In this document: positions 39,881 through 52,800 of the stretch, one piece after another
How the letters are laid out: every line of letters starts with the position of its first letter
Numbering within the stretch: the first letter of the stretch is position 1
Assembly (NCBI GenBank): GCA_037176905.1
Contig: JBBBWG010024445.1
Coordinates: 9,420-73,419, forward strand
Length of the DNA: 64,000 bases
Direction: 5' to 3'
Origin: Azolla pinnata
Taxonomy: Eukaryota > Streptophyta > Polypodiopsida > Salviniales > Salviniaceae
Made by a program: the position numbers and the translations under genes
The notes under the pieces: model-generated
What the model saw: only the letters and a program-made list of their open reading frames with translations
Databases searched by the model: none
Told to the model about the DNA's origin: nothing

Positions 39881-42862
39881 TCATCGCCATGGGGAGGCTC
39901 CTGCTCTTTTGGAGCTCGACAATTCTGGCATCTTTGGAAGCGGGAATTCCCGAAACCACTCATGATTTAAAGCATCTTCTGATGTGATTCGTTTCTTTGG
40001 ATCATACATCAACAGTCTGCTCAAAAGATCAAAACCTTTATTTGATAAGGTTACCCCACCAGCAAAAGCTGTAGGTGGAAATTTTTCCCTCAACCTGTTG
40101 AAGCGTTGCTTCACAAAACTACACTTCACCCCTGGAAGATTCGGGAAATCTGGCCATATTGTCTCATCTGGAGTCCCTAAAGTTCTGAATATCTTGTCCA
40201 ATTGGTCCACTTCATTTTTCCCAGAAAATAGCGCCTCTTTTGAGAGTAATTCCCCCATAATACAACCTAACGACCACATATCTACAGCTGTAGAATATTC
40301 TTTGCACCCAAGTAGAAGCTCTGGTGACCTATACCATAGTGTTACAACCAAACTAGTGTACGTTTTGAGGGGGCTTCCATACTGTCTAGCCATACCGAAG
40401 TCGCAAATTTTGAGTTCACCGTCATTGTTCAAAAGGATATTTGAAGTCTTAAGATCTCTATGCAAAACCCAATTGTCATGCAAATGCTTTATCCCTTCAA
40501 ATAATTTTAGCATCAACCATTTTACCTCACTTTGGCTGAAGGGATGCGCTAAGGTTCCCATAAACCTCTTCAAATCATGTTCCATGTATTCCATGACCAT
40601 GTATATGCTGTCCATACTATTTCCAACTACAACCTCTTTCACATTTACAATGCAAGGATGCTTAATAGAAAGCAAGATATTGATTTCTCTAAGAGAGGTC
40701 ATGGGAAAACCATCCCTCTCTTTCTCCATCTTCACTTTCTTCAATGCCATAATTTCTCCGGTCGTCTTATCTTTGGCCTTGTAGACCACACCATACGTAC
40801 CTTCATTTATCTTTTTCACCATCTCAAACTCTTCCACACGTCTACAACTTTTTAGCATGTCTATCTTGCAATCTCTAGAATCTATCTCTTCTGGGAGAAA
40901 AGAAATTCCTTCTTCATCTTCATAGGCATCATGGCTTCCCTTGTCCCTATCTTGTATACTGCTGTCCATATCAGATTCTTTCTGATACCCACAGACTTCT
41001 ACTAGGCTATCTTCGTGTTCATTCACTCCACTAATTTCTCCTAGATCAGTCTCTGTCTTCATGTGGTCATCAGACTCGGAATCATCAAATTTTATACCCT
41101 CTTTATCGTCAGTTTCATGCTCACTTCTAGTTTCAACAAAATCTTTTTCTTGCATCTCCTGATCTCTTACATGAAACAATGATGCCCTTTCTCCATAGGG
41201 CGAATCTTCCTCTTCCCATCGAGAAGACTTAGTAAGTGATTCCAGTGCAAAAGAACTGTTCTTTCTAGAGTGGAGCGGTCCAATTGCTCCATTAACTTCT
41301 CCTAATTCTGACTTAATTTTTGCATTCTCATTGGGTTGGTCACGAACATCATCATCATTAGTTAAAAGCCCACTTTTACCATCAGAAACATCCTTTTTTT
41401 TCAAGTCCTCGTCCACTATGCCAAAGAAAGATGTTTTTTCCTCGCTGGGTGAAGCCTCTTCTAACCATCTAGATGTTTTTAGAGCTTCAAGCCCAGCCTG
41501 CTTTACCCCAACAGATGATTGTTTTTCCTCTCTAGGGGATGTCTCTTCCGACCATCTAGACACTTTTACAGTTAACAGATCACTCCTCTTCTGTGTAAAA
41601 TGATTTTGTACATGGGATGACGATATATTTTCCTCACTAGGTGATGTTTCTTCTGACCATCTCGATCGTTTTGAAGGTTTGCGATCATCCTTATTCTGCA
41701 TATTTTGATCCTTTAAATGAGACGATGACAGTCTCTTATCATTAGGAGAAGCCATTTCTGACCACCTAGATGGTTTCGAAACTTCCGCATAAGCTTTAGT
41801 CAGCAATTGTTGATCTTTTGCATGAAACGATGACTGCTTTTTGTGGTTAGCTGAAGTCTCCACCGACAATCTTGACGCTTTTGAAGCTCGAAAGTCTTCT
41901 TTCTTCTGCAAGGTCTGATATTTTAAATGAAGAGACAATGGGTTTTCAGCACTAGGTGAAACCTCTGACCATCTAGATACTTTTGAGGCTTGAAATTCAC
42001 CAGGAAATGGTGACACTCTTTCTTCACTAGGCAATTCCTCTTCTGACCATCTAGATACTTTTGAACCTTTGAAGCCGTCCTTCTTATTGGAGACATGATT
42101 CTCTACCTGAAACAATGATGGTTTTTCCATGTTGGGTGAAATCTCTTTTGACCATCTAGATGGTTTTGAAGCTTGAGGATCATCCTCTTTTTCCATGGCA
42201 TGATTCCTTACATGCAGTGGGGAAGGTGTTAATGGTGAAGTTTCTCCTGATGCCCTAGATGATTTTGAAGGTCGGAGAGCATCCTTTCTCAAAGAACGTG
42301 ACTGTGAAGCTTTATCTGAGCATGTGGATGATTTTGACGACTGGAAAACGTCATTTTCCTGCAAAACTCCATTCTTTACAACAAACTGTGTTGGTGAAGT
42401 CTCTCTTGCACTTTCAAACCCTACTGAGGATTGAAACGAATCCTGATTCTCCAAGTCTTCATTCGTTACGGCATACAACAATGGATCGTCCCCACTAAAC
42501 GTCGTGTCATTACTCCGGTTACATGTTTCAGCACATCCTTGCCGTGATTCTTCGTTTCCCGCATGAAACGAGGCCTCTTCTTCCCACTGAGGCGACGATC
42601 TGACCATACCCCGAGAAACATCTTCCTTACCTTCTCTCAAGCGTACCTGTGTATACTCTGAGGAGGGGGGCGTGGTCGAAGAAGATGTCGAGCCCAAACC
42701 AAAATTAGCGCGAACGTCCGCGGATTTCCTGTTCTCCTCCGCGGAACGATCCTTCTCGATTTTCATCCTCTTCTTCTTCAGAGATTCTTGCAGAGAATCA
42801 AGGGACGCTTGCCGGAGCTCTCCGGGCGCCTTGCCATCCTCTCCTGTTGCGGCTGCGGCCAT
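39881..42862 (-). CDS. CDKG-type cyclin-dependent kinase (CDK11/PITSLRE-like) with long repeat-bearing N-terminus
   Basis: A single coding exon of 993 codons. The C-terminal third is a CDK domain (about 678-970): glycine loop [14 protein letters not shown] near 685, the cyclin-binding helix PMTSLRE near 717 (PLTSLRE/PITSLRE in CDKG/CDK11), HRDLK near 798, [12 protein letters not shown] near 819, and the T-loop [12 protein letters not shown]. In Arabidopsis CDKG kinases act with cyclin L in pre-mRNA splicing, meiosis and temperature response. The N-terminal 670 residues are hydrophilic. Between about 140 and 560 they hold some ten copies of a roughly 40-residue unit with core SRWSEE-SPSEE. Residues 1-60 are charged. 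The absence of introns across the kinase domain is notable. The frame stays open upstream of the ATG without another start, and a diverged copy of the first 40 codons lies there. There are no defects in the kinase motifs. Confidence 0.92.
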   Translation of the reverse strand: MAAAATGEDGKAPGELRQASLDSLQESLKKKRMKIEKDRSAEENRKSADVRANFGLGSTSSSTTPPSSEYTQVRLREGKEDVSRGMVRSSPQWEEEASFHAGNEESRQGCAETCNRSNDTTFSGDDPLLYAVTNEDLENQDSFQSSVGFESARETSPTQFVVKNGVLQENDVFQSSKSSTCSDKASQSRSLRKDALRPSKSSRASGETSPLTPSPLHVRNHAMEKEDDPQASKPSRWSKEISPNMEKPSLFQVENHVSNKKDGFKGSKVSRWSEEELPSEERVSPFPGEFQASKVSRWSEVSPSAENPLSLHLKYQTLQKKEDFRASKASRLSVETSANHKKQSSFHAKDQQLLTKAYAEVSKPSRWSEMASPNDKRLSSSHLKDQNMQNKDDRKPSKRSRWSEETSPSEENISSSHVQNHFTQKRSDLLTVKVSRWSEETSPREEKQSSVGVKQAGLEALKTSRWLEEASPSEEKTSFFGIVDEDLKKKDVSDGKSGLLTNDDDVRDQPNENAKIKSELGEVNGAIGPLHSRKNSSFALESLTKSSRWEEEDSPYGERASLFHVRDQEMQEKDFVETRSEHETDDKEGIKFDDSESDDHMKTETDLGEISGVNEHEDSLVEVCGYQKESDMDSSIQDRDKGSHDAYEDEEGISFLPEEIDSRDCKIDMLKSCRRVEEFEMVKKINEGTYGVVYKAKDKTTGEIMALKKVKMEKERDGFPMTSLREINILLSIKHPCIVNVKEVVVGNSMDSIYMVMEYMEHDLKRFMGTLAHPFSQSEVKWLMLKLFEGIKHLHDNWVLHRDLKTSNILLNNDGELKICDFGMARQYGSPLKTYTSLVVTLWYRSPELLLGCKEYSTAVDMWSLGCIMGELLSKEALFSGKNEVDQLDKIFRTLGTPDETIWPDFPNLPGVKCSFVKQRFNRLREKFPPTAFAGGVTLSNKGFDLLSRLLMYDPKKRITSEDALNHEWFREFPLPKMPELSSSKRAGASPWR

Positions 42863-42903
42863 GCGAGGGAGAGCGCGGGCGCTGGGGTGCGAGCGATCCC
42901 TCT

Positions 42904-43032
42904 CTATCTTCGTCCGCTCCCTGAGTACAGATTCCTGGAGCGAATCAGCGGAAGCTGCTCGGAGCTCTGCAAGAGGTCTCCGTCTCCTGCTGCTGCGGCA
43001 GCGACGGCTGCTGCGGCGGCGGCCGCCGCCAT
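42904..43032 (-). CDS. Upstream ORF (42 codons) in the CDKG leader
   Basis: An ATG at 43032 in the same local context as the main start (CTCGCATGGC in both) opens a frame that begins with a poly-Ala stretch and ends at 42904, 41 bp before the main ATG. It arose by tandem duplication of the 5' end of the coding region, shown by the sequence between the two starts. It could reduce translation of the kinase if the transcript begins upstream of it. Whether it is transcribed is unknown. Confidence 0.45.
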   Translation of the reverse strand: MAAAAAAAAVAAAAAGDGDLLQSSEQLPLIRSRNLYSGSGRR

Positions 43033-43199
43033 GCGAGGTCTGCTTGCGAGCGTCGCCTGCGTTCTTCTGTGGCTATGGAGTTCAAACCCTAATCTGGCCG
43101 CGATCCGAACCCTAAATTTTCGAATCATCAGAAAAATGCTCCAGTTTTTCTCAAGAAGAAGAAGAAGAAGAAGAAGAAGAAGAAGAACTCCACTGATAC

Positions 43200-44575
43200 T
43201 GGAAGGGGTTTTTGGAGGGGATTCTGGAATCTGGGGGAGCAGAAAATATGCATCTGGAATCGAGAGCATCGGATAGATGGGAGTCGATTTGCCCACAACA
43301 TCGGAATGCCGCAAAAGATCGATCGGAAAAGAATCGTTCCGATGTTGAAGCACAAGGGGGGGGGGGGGGGGGGTTGATCGATTCATCGGACGATGGATGG
43401 GAGAGATTTCTGACTCTTGTGGAGCAGGAAATGCAGATTCTACTCCGCTCGATATCTTGCGATCTGTAATCGGAAGATAAGAGTCGATCTGCTTGCAGAA
43501 TCGGAATGCCCCGGATCGATCGATTGGAAAAGAATCGTTCCGATGTTGAAGCACAAAGGGGGGGGATCGATTCATCCGACAATGGATGGGAGAGATTTCC
43601 GACTCTGGTGGAGCAGCAAATGCAGATTCTACTCCCGTCGATATCTTGCGATTTGGAATAGAGCAAAGGAAGAGAAGAGTTGATTTGCTCACAACATCGG
43701 ATGCCTAGACGATCGATTGGAAAGAATCGTTCAGATGTTGAAGCAAAGGGGAGATCAATTCATTGGACGATGGATGGGAGAGATTCTGAATCTGGTGGAG
43801 CGGGAAATGCAGATTCTACTCCACTCGATATCTTGCGATCTGGAATAGAGAGCATCGGAAGAGAAGAGTTGATTCGCTCGAAACAACATCGGAATGCCCA
43901 GATGATTGATTGAAAAGAACTGTTTCGATGCTGAAGCAAACGGGGGTTCGATTCATTGGATGATGGATGGGAGAGATTCTGAATTTGGTGGAGCAAGAGA
44001 TGCATATTCTACTCCCCTCGATATCTTGTGATCTAGAATAGAGCATCAGAAGATAAGAGTTGATTTGCTCGCAGCATCGGAATGCTCATATGATTTAGAC
44101 ATAATTGTTCCGATGTTGAAGCGAAAGGTGATCGATTCATTGAACAATGGATGGATGGATTGACCAACTACGCTAATTCTGGAGATATTTCTGAACCTGG
44201 AGGACCAGAAGATGTAGATTCTACTCCACTTGAATCTTGCGATCTGGAACAGATCATCGAAAGAGAAGGGACGATCTGCTTGCAGAATTAGATGCCCGGA
44301 TGATTGGATAAGAATTGTTCCGATGCTGAAACAAAATGGGTGATCGATTCATCGAACGATGGACGGATGGATTGACCGACTGCACTCATTTTGGCGAGAT
44401 TCTAAATCTAGAGGAGCAGAAGATGCAGATTTTGCTCCGCTCGATATCTTAAGATTTGGAATAGAGCGTCGGAAGAAAAGGGTCGATACATCAAATGCCC
44501 AGATGATTGGGAAAAACTGTTCCAATGCTGAAGTGAAGAGTGATCGATTCACTGAACGATGGATGGATTGACCGT
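43200..44575. repeat. About 190-bp minisatellite upstream of the CDKG-like gene
   Basis: Seven to eight units share blocks such as GATCGATTCATCGGACGATG, TGGAGCAG-AAATGCAGATTCTAC, CTCGATATCTTGCGATCTG and TCGTTCCGATG. The anchor GATCGATTC falls at 43376, 43565, 43753, 43946, 44129, 44342 and 44542, giving periods of 183-213 bp. Units on the left are more alike than those on the right. An 18-base poly-G run lies in the first full unit (43356-43373) and an AAG/GAA run at 43156-43190. Position just upstream of the gene's leader suggests promoter placement. Confidence 0.9.
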
Positions 44576-46500
44576 TGAATGAACTGCATAAACGTGTTAG
44601 ATTTTTTCTAATAACGATGCACTAGAGCCATGAGATTGTGATTGTAGTATTGATAACTTTCTAGAACGAGCACGATTCGTTGCTTTATCCAGACCCCGCA
44701 ATATTAAAATATATAATCTGATGTTAGTCGCACTTGCTAATAAGGTTTGAATCCTATCATCAGCAAATATACTGCTTTTGGCCCATTTGATCAGTATATT
44801 TGTGATCACCTGTCTGGTGGGCCTCAACAAAATGGTTAATTAAGTTAGTTCCAGCCGAGTTAGTAATCACACGATAATTATTCACAGTTTTGCTAATCCC
44901 GAGCACGAATTAGTCACGGGGCCTTTTCTAAAAGTGGCACCCCACTTATATAATGCTCTTAGCATCATGAGCACTACCTCAGTCGTCGATCCAGGTTGTT
45001 CTTACGTCGATGACCACTTATCCTGTTCTGATTAACAAGGAAGGGCATGGGGTGAGGTATGGGTCATAATTTTATGCACCAAAGCTTAATCGCAATGTAA
45101 TTTTACGTCGAACTTTACATTGCAATCAAGCTTTGCTGATCAGAAAGAGGTTAGAACGATGATAACCCGCAATCAAAGCAAGGTGATCAATAAAGCTATT
45201 TAGGCAAGCTGCTGTGATTGTAACCTGAATGGCTCGAGCTACTGTTTCCAACCTCACCGAAGCTAATCCAGATAAAAAAGGTTTAGAACGACAATAAGCA
45301 GTTCCTGGGCCGATCAAGTAAGGTAATCAACAAAGTCGCTTCAGGCGAGCTTCTCTAACTGCAATGTTTAATAACCACCTAAATGTCTTGAGCTTTTACC
45401 TAATCCAGACAGAAAAGGTTAGAATGCTAACAAAAACACTGAAAATTTATCGACAACTAATCTTGGGTATATAAGTATCATGAGTAACACGAGATTTAGT
45501 GAAATAATAAAATGAATTGAAAAAGGAAAAATTACCTGAAAATAAGTAACAATTTATTAATGACAGTTTGATGCCGACTAAAATTAGAAATTCACCCAAT
45601 TTTGTCGCTCGCTAAAAATTAACGCCCAATTAGTTGATCAAGACCGTATTAATTAGATTTTGAGATTATAGTAACTTATGTTAATCGAATACAATAGTAA
45701 CATGATCAATTGGCAAATGACAATAGGAAGTAGGAAGCAATCAATGAATAGCAGTAGGACGTCTACAAATCAATGAACACGAGAAGAGAAGGCCAGAATC
45801 GATCAATGAGAAACGGTGAGGCAATAATCGATTAGTGCTTAGATTAGGCAGCTAATTTGTAGTTTTTAATTTCAGTAGGCATCAAAATGTAGCTAATAAA
45901 TTTGTTAGGAGCTCTCTTTGATATTTTTTCTCGAAAACGCCTAACACAATTATATATAACGTTTTAACACCTACTGAAATCAGAAATTACAAGACAATAT
46001 TCGCATCTCATCTTCCACTAAAAATCAACACCCGATTAATTCTTGTCAGCGTAACCGTAATCAATTTTACTCCTGATCGCTTCCCACCGATCGATCTTGA
46101 TCGATTCTCTTACTATATTCGATTAACAGAAGCTAGCAAATCTCGAATCTAAATTTAATCGATTGCCGCATGAATCGATCATCGGAGCATTAATCAATTA
46201 ACTGAATTCGCTGGTAATCAATCGATCGAGGCGTTAATTTTTTTTCAATCGATCCTGATCGATTCTCTTACTTACACTATTCGACTAACAGAAGCTAGCA
46301 AATCTAGAATCTAAACTGAATCGATCATCGAAGCAATAATCAGTTAACTAATTCGGTGGTAATCGATCGATGGAGGCGTTAATTTTTGTTTAAAACCAGG
46401 AGCCAATTTACAAGTTTTAGCGATAATTTGCAGCAAATTTGTTAGCAGCAAAATTTTTCCTTCAAAAGAAGAAGAAGAAGAAGAAGAAAAAGTGTTTGTT
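44576..46500. repeat. Intergenic with several diverged local duplications
   Basis: No gene is seen between the divergent CDKG and UGT80 genes. The DNA is AT-rich and made partly of old local duplications. A block with GAACGA-AATAA and GATCAA-AAAG recurs at about 45120-45240 and 45260-45380. A segment with GAAGCTAGCAAATCT recurs at about 46095-46240 and 46250-46390 (period about 158 bp). A third block, TAGGCATCAAAATGTA with AATAAATTTGTTAG (about 45875-45910), also occurs in the array at 60024-60485. Confidence 0.7.
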
Positions 46501-46864
46501 CTTCTGTTTTCCTTTGTGAACAGAAAAAAAAACTCAGAAAAATTCCACACAATTCGGAGCTTCTCCATCGCTGCGAAGCCCTAATTCCCTGCGCGTTTCC
46601 TGCGTCTTCTTCCCCATCGCAGCTTCTCAGAGCTCGCTCCTCCTGCTGCTGCTGCTGCTGCTGGAGCTCCAAAGCAAAGGCATCGCCCGGCGTTTTTTCT
46701 TCGCAAAAATCCAATCTTTTTTCCAGGTCCCATGCTATGGAGCGGGGAAGATTGTGGAGGCTTTCCTCTCCTGTTTTCGTGATCTAGGTTTTGCCCTGTA
46801 GATACCACTCAGACCGTCACGGGAAGCGAGTCGCAGACACTGGTTTGCTCCCGATGAGCTGCTC

Positions 46865-49800
46865 ATGGAGCCTCAAGGAATCATCCAAGAAGAAGCAACA
46901 ATCAATCTTCATGAAAGCTTATCTTCATCGGTATCCTCTTCGTCCTCCTCGTCTTCTCCTTCCTCGTCCCCCTCTCACACACAATCGTTTGCATCTTCTC
47001 CCTCTTCTCTGAAGGACCTCTCTGCTCCTTCTTCTGCATCGGGCTCCTCTTCGTCGTCGTCTTCGCCATTTTCCGAGCCTTCTTCGCCACCGCCAAATGT
47101 AACCACCGATCATGCCTCGACAAGCTCAAACACACGAGCTCGCCAGCATTCTGATGCGAGTGTTAGTGTTGAAGAAGCCACTAACCGTGCGGATGACGCA
47201 AGTGTCCATGTCGAAGAAGCACACCATGACACTTTGAGAGGCCAATCAATGTCCAACATCTATTCTGTTGTCGTCCAACAAGAAGAAGGTAGCTCATCAA
47301 GATCTTTTGGAGGGAATTCAGGTAGTGAGCTACCTGAAAACGACAAAATGAAGGGCATGCATATTGGGTCAGATGAAGCTGAAATGTGTAATAGACCAGC
47401 CACGAGTAATGGATCCGTTGAATGTGGATTTAATGTCAACTCTAGTGCTTGTAATGGAGCAGCCAATGCTGATAGTGCTTTAGACACTCATATTGACGTC
47501 GTCCATACTGAAAATGCTCTAGAAAACCACATAAGCATGATTGATTCAGAAAGTGTTTCAGAAAATCATGCGATCGTTGTGAATACGTGTGATGGCCCTG
47601 TTTCAGAACAGGGGAAAGTAGAGGAAGGTCAAGAAATCGTACATAAAACTAATAATCAAGAACATGGGTCTTTGAATGTAGAGTCTCCGACTAAGAGAGA
47701 ATATATACCCATTGAGAGTGCATATCCGAATGGTGAAAGAAGCATGATCGAAGGAGTATTTGAACGTGAAGCAAGCACAGATACGGAGTCACAATACATC
47801 TCAGATATTTACAAGATGGGAGACTCAGCTGAAATGAATGGTACATATTTGCAAGGAGACAACTTGAAGACATGTGATCCGTCCTCATGTACCTCAGAAG
47901 TAAAAAAGAGAGTGTGTTTATTTTCTTCTCAGCCAGAAGAAGTCTTGGAAGGTGGAAGTAATTTTCCGGACAACACACTGATGCATCATAGTCCAGACAA
48001 ATTGTTTACAGAAGCAGTAAACATGGATGCTGATGATGCATCAGCAATTCAGGGATCCGTGGATGTACAAGAGCCAAATTCAGCATTTTTGACGGAGGAA
48101 CCCATAATTGAGAGTCTTGGCCAGATTTCCCCAGGTACACTAAACTTTTGATTGATTGATGGTTATGGTCGATGATACTAAATATTAAAGAGCTGCAGAA
48201 TATAGCTCAAAATATTGTTGTTAGTATAATCAGTATGCAGGTTATATGTATGCAATAGGCAAGGAGAAAGATTAGAGAGAGAAAGTATTAACCAAAGAAG
48301 AAGATGTAGTATATTTCAATGATGAGCGGAAACACTCAATGTGGATCAAATTACAGTATCAGAATGTAAGGAGAATGACTTACATACAACTCATCCAGAA
48401 TGTAAGGAGAATGACTTACAACTCAGATGTAAAAATGCATGTTGAAACAAAAATGTTCTAGCATTTAACAAGAGTACAAGTAGGAAGATACTGGGATATC
48501 TAGGATATTCTCTCCATAGATACAAAAAAGGCTTCTTATTAAGCATAACCAGTGGTCACAAACCAAGCGCAAGTAACCAGCGGTCAATTAATTAAGTGAA
48601 AGTGTAAACGGTGGTTGAATAACTAAGCATAAAATATGTTTTTAAACACTAATATATGTGATTGAGCTTGACAAATTAACGATGATGGTTTGATGGTATG
48701 CACAAATGAAGTGACTTCAATGGTCATGTTTATTCAGTAACGTAAAATGTTCTAGATCATAAATTTTATATAAGTTTCTGTATTATTATAAGTTTAGTGA
48801 AAAGAATTGGCTAAAATAGCATGAAGAAGGGGGGTTGAGTAGAATTGTCGGAAAGCTCTTGATTCTCTTTCCAGTTTCAGTTCTTTAGAGATTGAGCTCA
48901 TTGTATGTTGTTCATCAGTTTTATTCTCTCTTTATTGGTATGGTGTCTCTGTTCGAGATTTTTTATGTGTATATCTTCTGGAAATTAAGTACAGGAAAAA
49001 ACAGATGGGAGTTATGAATCAACGACCCAAGAAACTTTCTGAAAGTTTGAACCAGGGGAAGTAAAATGGTTAGAAACTGGGACTGATGTAAACATTCCTG
49101 ATCAACATTTATATGCTTATATCGAAAACTTATCACTAAGCTGAGCATTCGACTTAATATGCCAACCTCTTTGTAAAATGTCCTTCAATTTTAGCACTGG
49201 TCTTGTACACATGGTTTAATAGGTTTTTTAATGATTGTAGAGAACCATGGACTTAAACGTGCACAAACGATGCCCACTGGAAATTTTGACGTTGTTGATG
49301 GAGTTGTCAGATCAAGGAAGAAAGAAGATTTGAAGAGGTCGATCACGGATAAGTATATTGGAGGCAAAAATATTACTGGTCAATCTCCAGGTTTAAAAAT
49401 ATCAAGAAGAAAGCAGGTAACACAGTCATTTTTGCAACATTCATTGAGAACAATTTGGCCAGAATTCTGGATAAATTCTGGGAGTAACTTGACTGAAAAA
49501 ACTCTTTGTAGAGAGATTCTATGTATTTCAATTTTTTGTACAGCTTTGTTGAATGGCAGCTCTACCCTGAATCAGTTTGAATTGAATATTGAATCAGAGA
49601 AGAATTGCTGTTGAAAAATGGTTTATTAATGTAATGAGAAACAAAAGTAGCCTATCTTGCTTTGAATTAACCTGCCACTTGGCTGAGTTAGTCGTTTGGC
49701 TCCCAGAATCTATATGTGTGAGAATTGATAGGAAAGGCTGGATCCTAGGATGAGTAAGTCTGAATTCTTTGTTTAGCAGACAATCTAGTTTGACCAGCCA

Positions 49801-52800
49801 CATGGAGCTGCTCTAGTCATTTTTATCATTAACTATATATTTCACTATAGAAACTCCCTCTTTGAAGGATGCATTCTTACTTTGTATGATCACAGCTTTC
49901 TAGTATTGAAGTTATATGCTGAATATCATATTTTTTATATTGTATGCAATCCTCAAACGAGAATTATGGAGAGGTTTAAATTTTAACAGTTCTTTGTTAG
50001 AGATTAAGAATATAATATTTTAGCTTCCAAAAAGAACTTCTTTCGTTCACATTTAATCTTTTTACTTCTCATTTATGATGTTAGAAGAAGCTTGTGAAGA
50101 GGATTTGCAAAATACAGAAGGATGGTACCGTAATTATTGATGCTGACAAAGGTGCTGAACTTGCGCCTGGTTTATTTTCCCCATCCACATCTGAAGACTC
50201 TTCACAGGAGGAAGGAGATGAGGACAGGGCCTCACCATTACCTTTGCAAATTGCTATTCTTATTGTTGGAACACGGGGAGATGTTCAGCCGTTTGTAGCA
50301 ATAGGAAAACGTTTGCAGGTCTTCTAAGTAAAATTCATAATATATGCATGGCAATCTCACAAGTACTATTATAGAACTTGACCTAAGTACCCTTTACCTT
50401 ACAATTTTGCTAGGAATACGGGCACCGGGTAAGACTGGCAACCCATGCAAACTTCGAAGAATTTGTTTTGCAAGCAGGCCTTGAATTCTATCCACTGGGA
50501 GGTGACCCCAAAGTTCTTGCAGAATGTACGTTTGCTTATGAACCGCAACGCCCGTATCATTGGAAAGTGCTTTTCTGCTAATAGTTCCAACTGGTGTGCA
50601 CCTTGTAAAACAGACATGGTAAAGAATAAAGGGTTCCTACCATCAGGACCATCAGAGATCAGGACACAAAGGAAGCAACTTAAATCCATCATTAATTCTC
50701 TTTTACCAGCCTGCACATTCCCAGACAAGAGCAATGTTCCTTTCAAAGTTCAAGCAATTATTGCCAATCCTCCAGCATATGGTGACGTTATATGTTCCTG
50801 GATTTTACAATGAAACTTCATGCCTGCTATAGTTTTAAATGTTGAATGGTGTTATGTAATGATTGCAGGCCATGTTCATGTTGCTGAATACTTGAACGTG
50901 CCTTTGCATATTTTCTTTACGATGCCTTGGACGTAAGTATGTTTTGGCTATTGATCTCAATCTAAGCCATAAACTAAGCATCTAAAACACAATGTATAGT
51001 CATGTATTGTTGGCGATCAGATTGCTAAATGGGTACAAGTTTGGTGCAATCATCTGTTGAATATGGATTAATTTTTGTTTGGTCAAAAGGTACTGATACT
51101 TGATCAAGGCTTAGAGTCTCGGGCTCAAAAACATCTGGAAGGTTATAAATTGTAGGTTCTGAGTTATGTGTTTTAATAGTTGTTTTACAAATCAAGTTTT
51201 GCATACCTTCATTGTCTGTACACTGACATTTTGGCAGCTCATATTCAATGATGCTACATGTCTTTTGTTTCTAAAGTTCATGTTGGGTGATATTTATAAA
51301 AGAATTCACAGCAACTGGTTCTACTAGGTTAGTGTAACCTGCCATGGTTGATAGAAGGATGGATCTCTTATCTTGCTCGATTTCATACCAGGGCTAGAAC
51401 CCTGAAGCTACTTTTAATGTCTCAGACTGTGGGAGCATGATATGAGCATGATATGAACAATTCCATAGAGCACTGAAAGCATTGGGCTGCTTGTACCCTT
51501 CAACTTGGTAGATTATGTCCATTCTTTTTGTAGTTGATAGTGCTGATTGTTATATGTCATGTACTTACTCATTAAACTTCAGCATCCTCAAGAAATATAC
51601 ACAATATGACTAATATTACAATAGAGCACCGAAAGTATTAGACTATATATAGATCTCCTTCCCAAACTCTGCATTTCAATAGTGATGATGCATTTAGTTT
51701 TGCATTTCGATGTATAAAATTGTCAAGGGCAGTGTTATCACTCTGTTTCTTTGGAAATATGTTAAATTTAATCAAAATAATTGACGCTTTCACACTTTCT
51801 AGAAATATTATGTTAAAAGAAAAAAGAGAGTGTCTTCTTCATTTGCTCTTGAGTTCAAAATTTAACTATTCTTTTCAGGCCAACAAGTGAGTTTCCACAT
51901 CCTCTTTCTCGCTCATATCATGGTTCAGCAAATCGGGTAATACATTTGAAAAGTACCTTAACTTTCAGGAATCTCAAGAGATGCGTTAGTTATCTATCCT
52001 GCGCTTTCATTGATTACGCTGCTAAAGTTTTTCAGCTATCATACCAACTGGTGGATTCTTTTATCTGGTTGGGAATACGAGGGCTGATCAATGATTTCCG
52101 GAAAAAGAAGCTCAAGCTACGTCCAATAAACTATCTTAGTGGTTCCCAGTTTTCTGTCTCAAAGCTTCCAACAGGATATATTTGGAGTCCACACCTGGTG
52201 CCAAAACCGAAAGGTGTGGTTAAGTCTGTTTTCCTGATCTCTACTTCTTTATCATGCTATAATATGTATACAATATTATGGATTGGGTACCTATAGCTGA
52301 GATTCGCTGAAGCTTTGTGGATTTCCATTGTTGATGTAACTGCAGACTGGGGATCAAAGATCGATGTGGTGGGATTTTGCTTTTTGGATCTTCTGCAAGA
52401 TTACCAACCCCCACATGATCTGGTGGAATGGCTAAAAGCAGGGCCTCCTCCCATTTATGTGGGTTTTGGAAGCTTAGTAAGTTGAGAATATCTTTCTTTT
52501 TATGCCTTCTGTTTGCATTAGCATTGAAGGGACTCCAGTAGTGCTTTGTAATATATTTGTGTTCTCATGCTTTACATTATATTAATGTAGTAACATTCCA
52601 CCAACACTCTCATATTTTGTATTCATGTTGTGGAACTGAGCTAACAAGCAAAATCCTCCACAGCCTGTTGAGGATGCTGCAGGCATGACAAAGATAATTG
52701 TCGAAGCTCTAGAGAAAACATATCAAAGAGGAATAATTAGTAGAGGCTGGGGAGGAATTGGAACATGTGAGTTTGGGAATACATGCTCATTGTTTACTAT

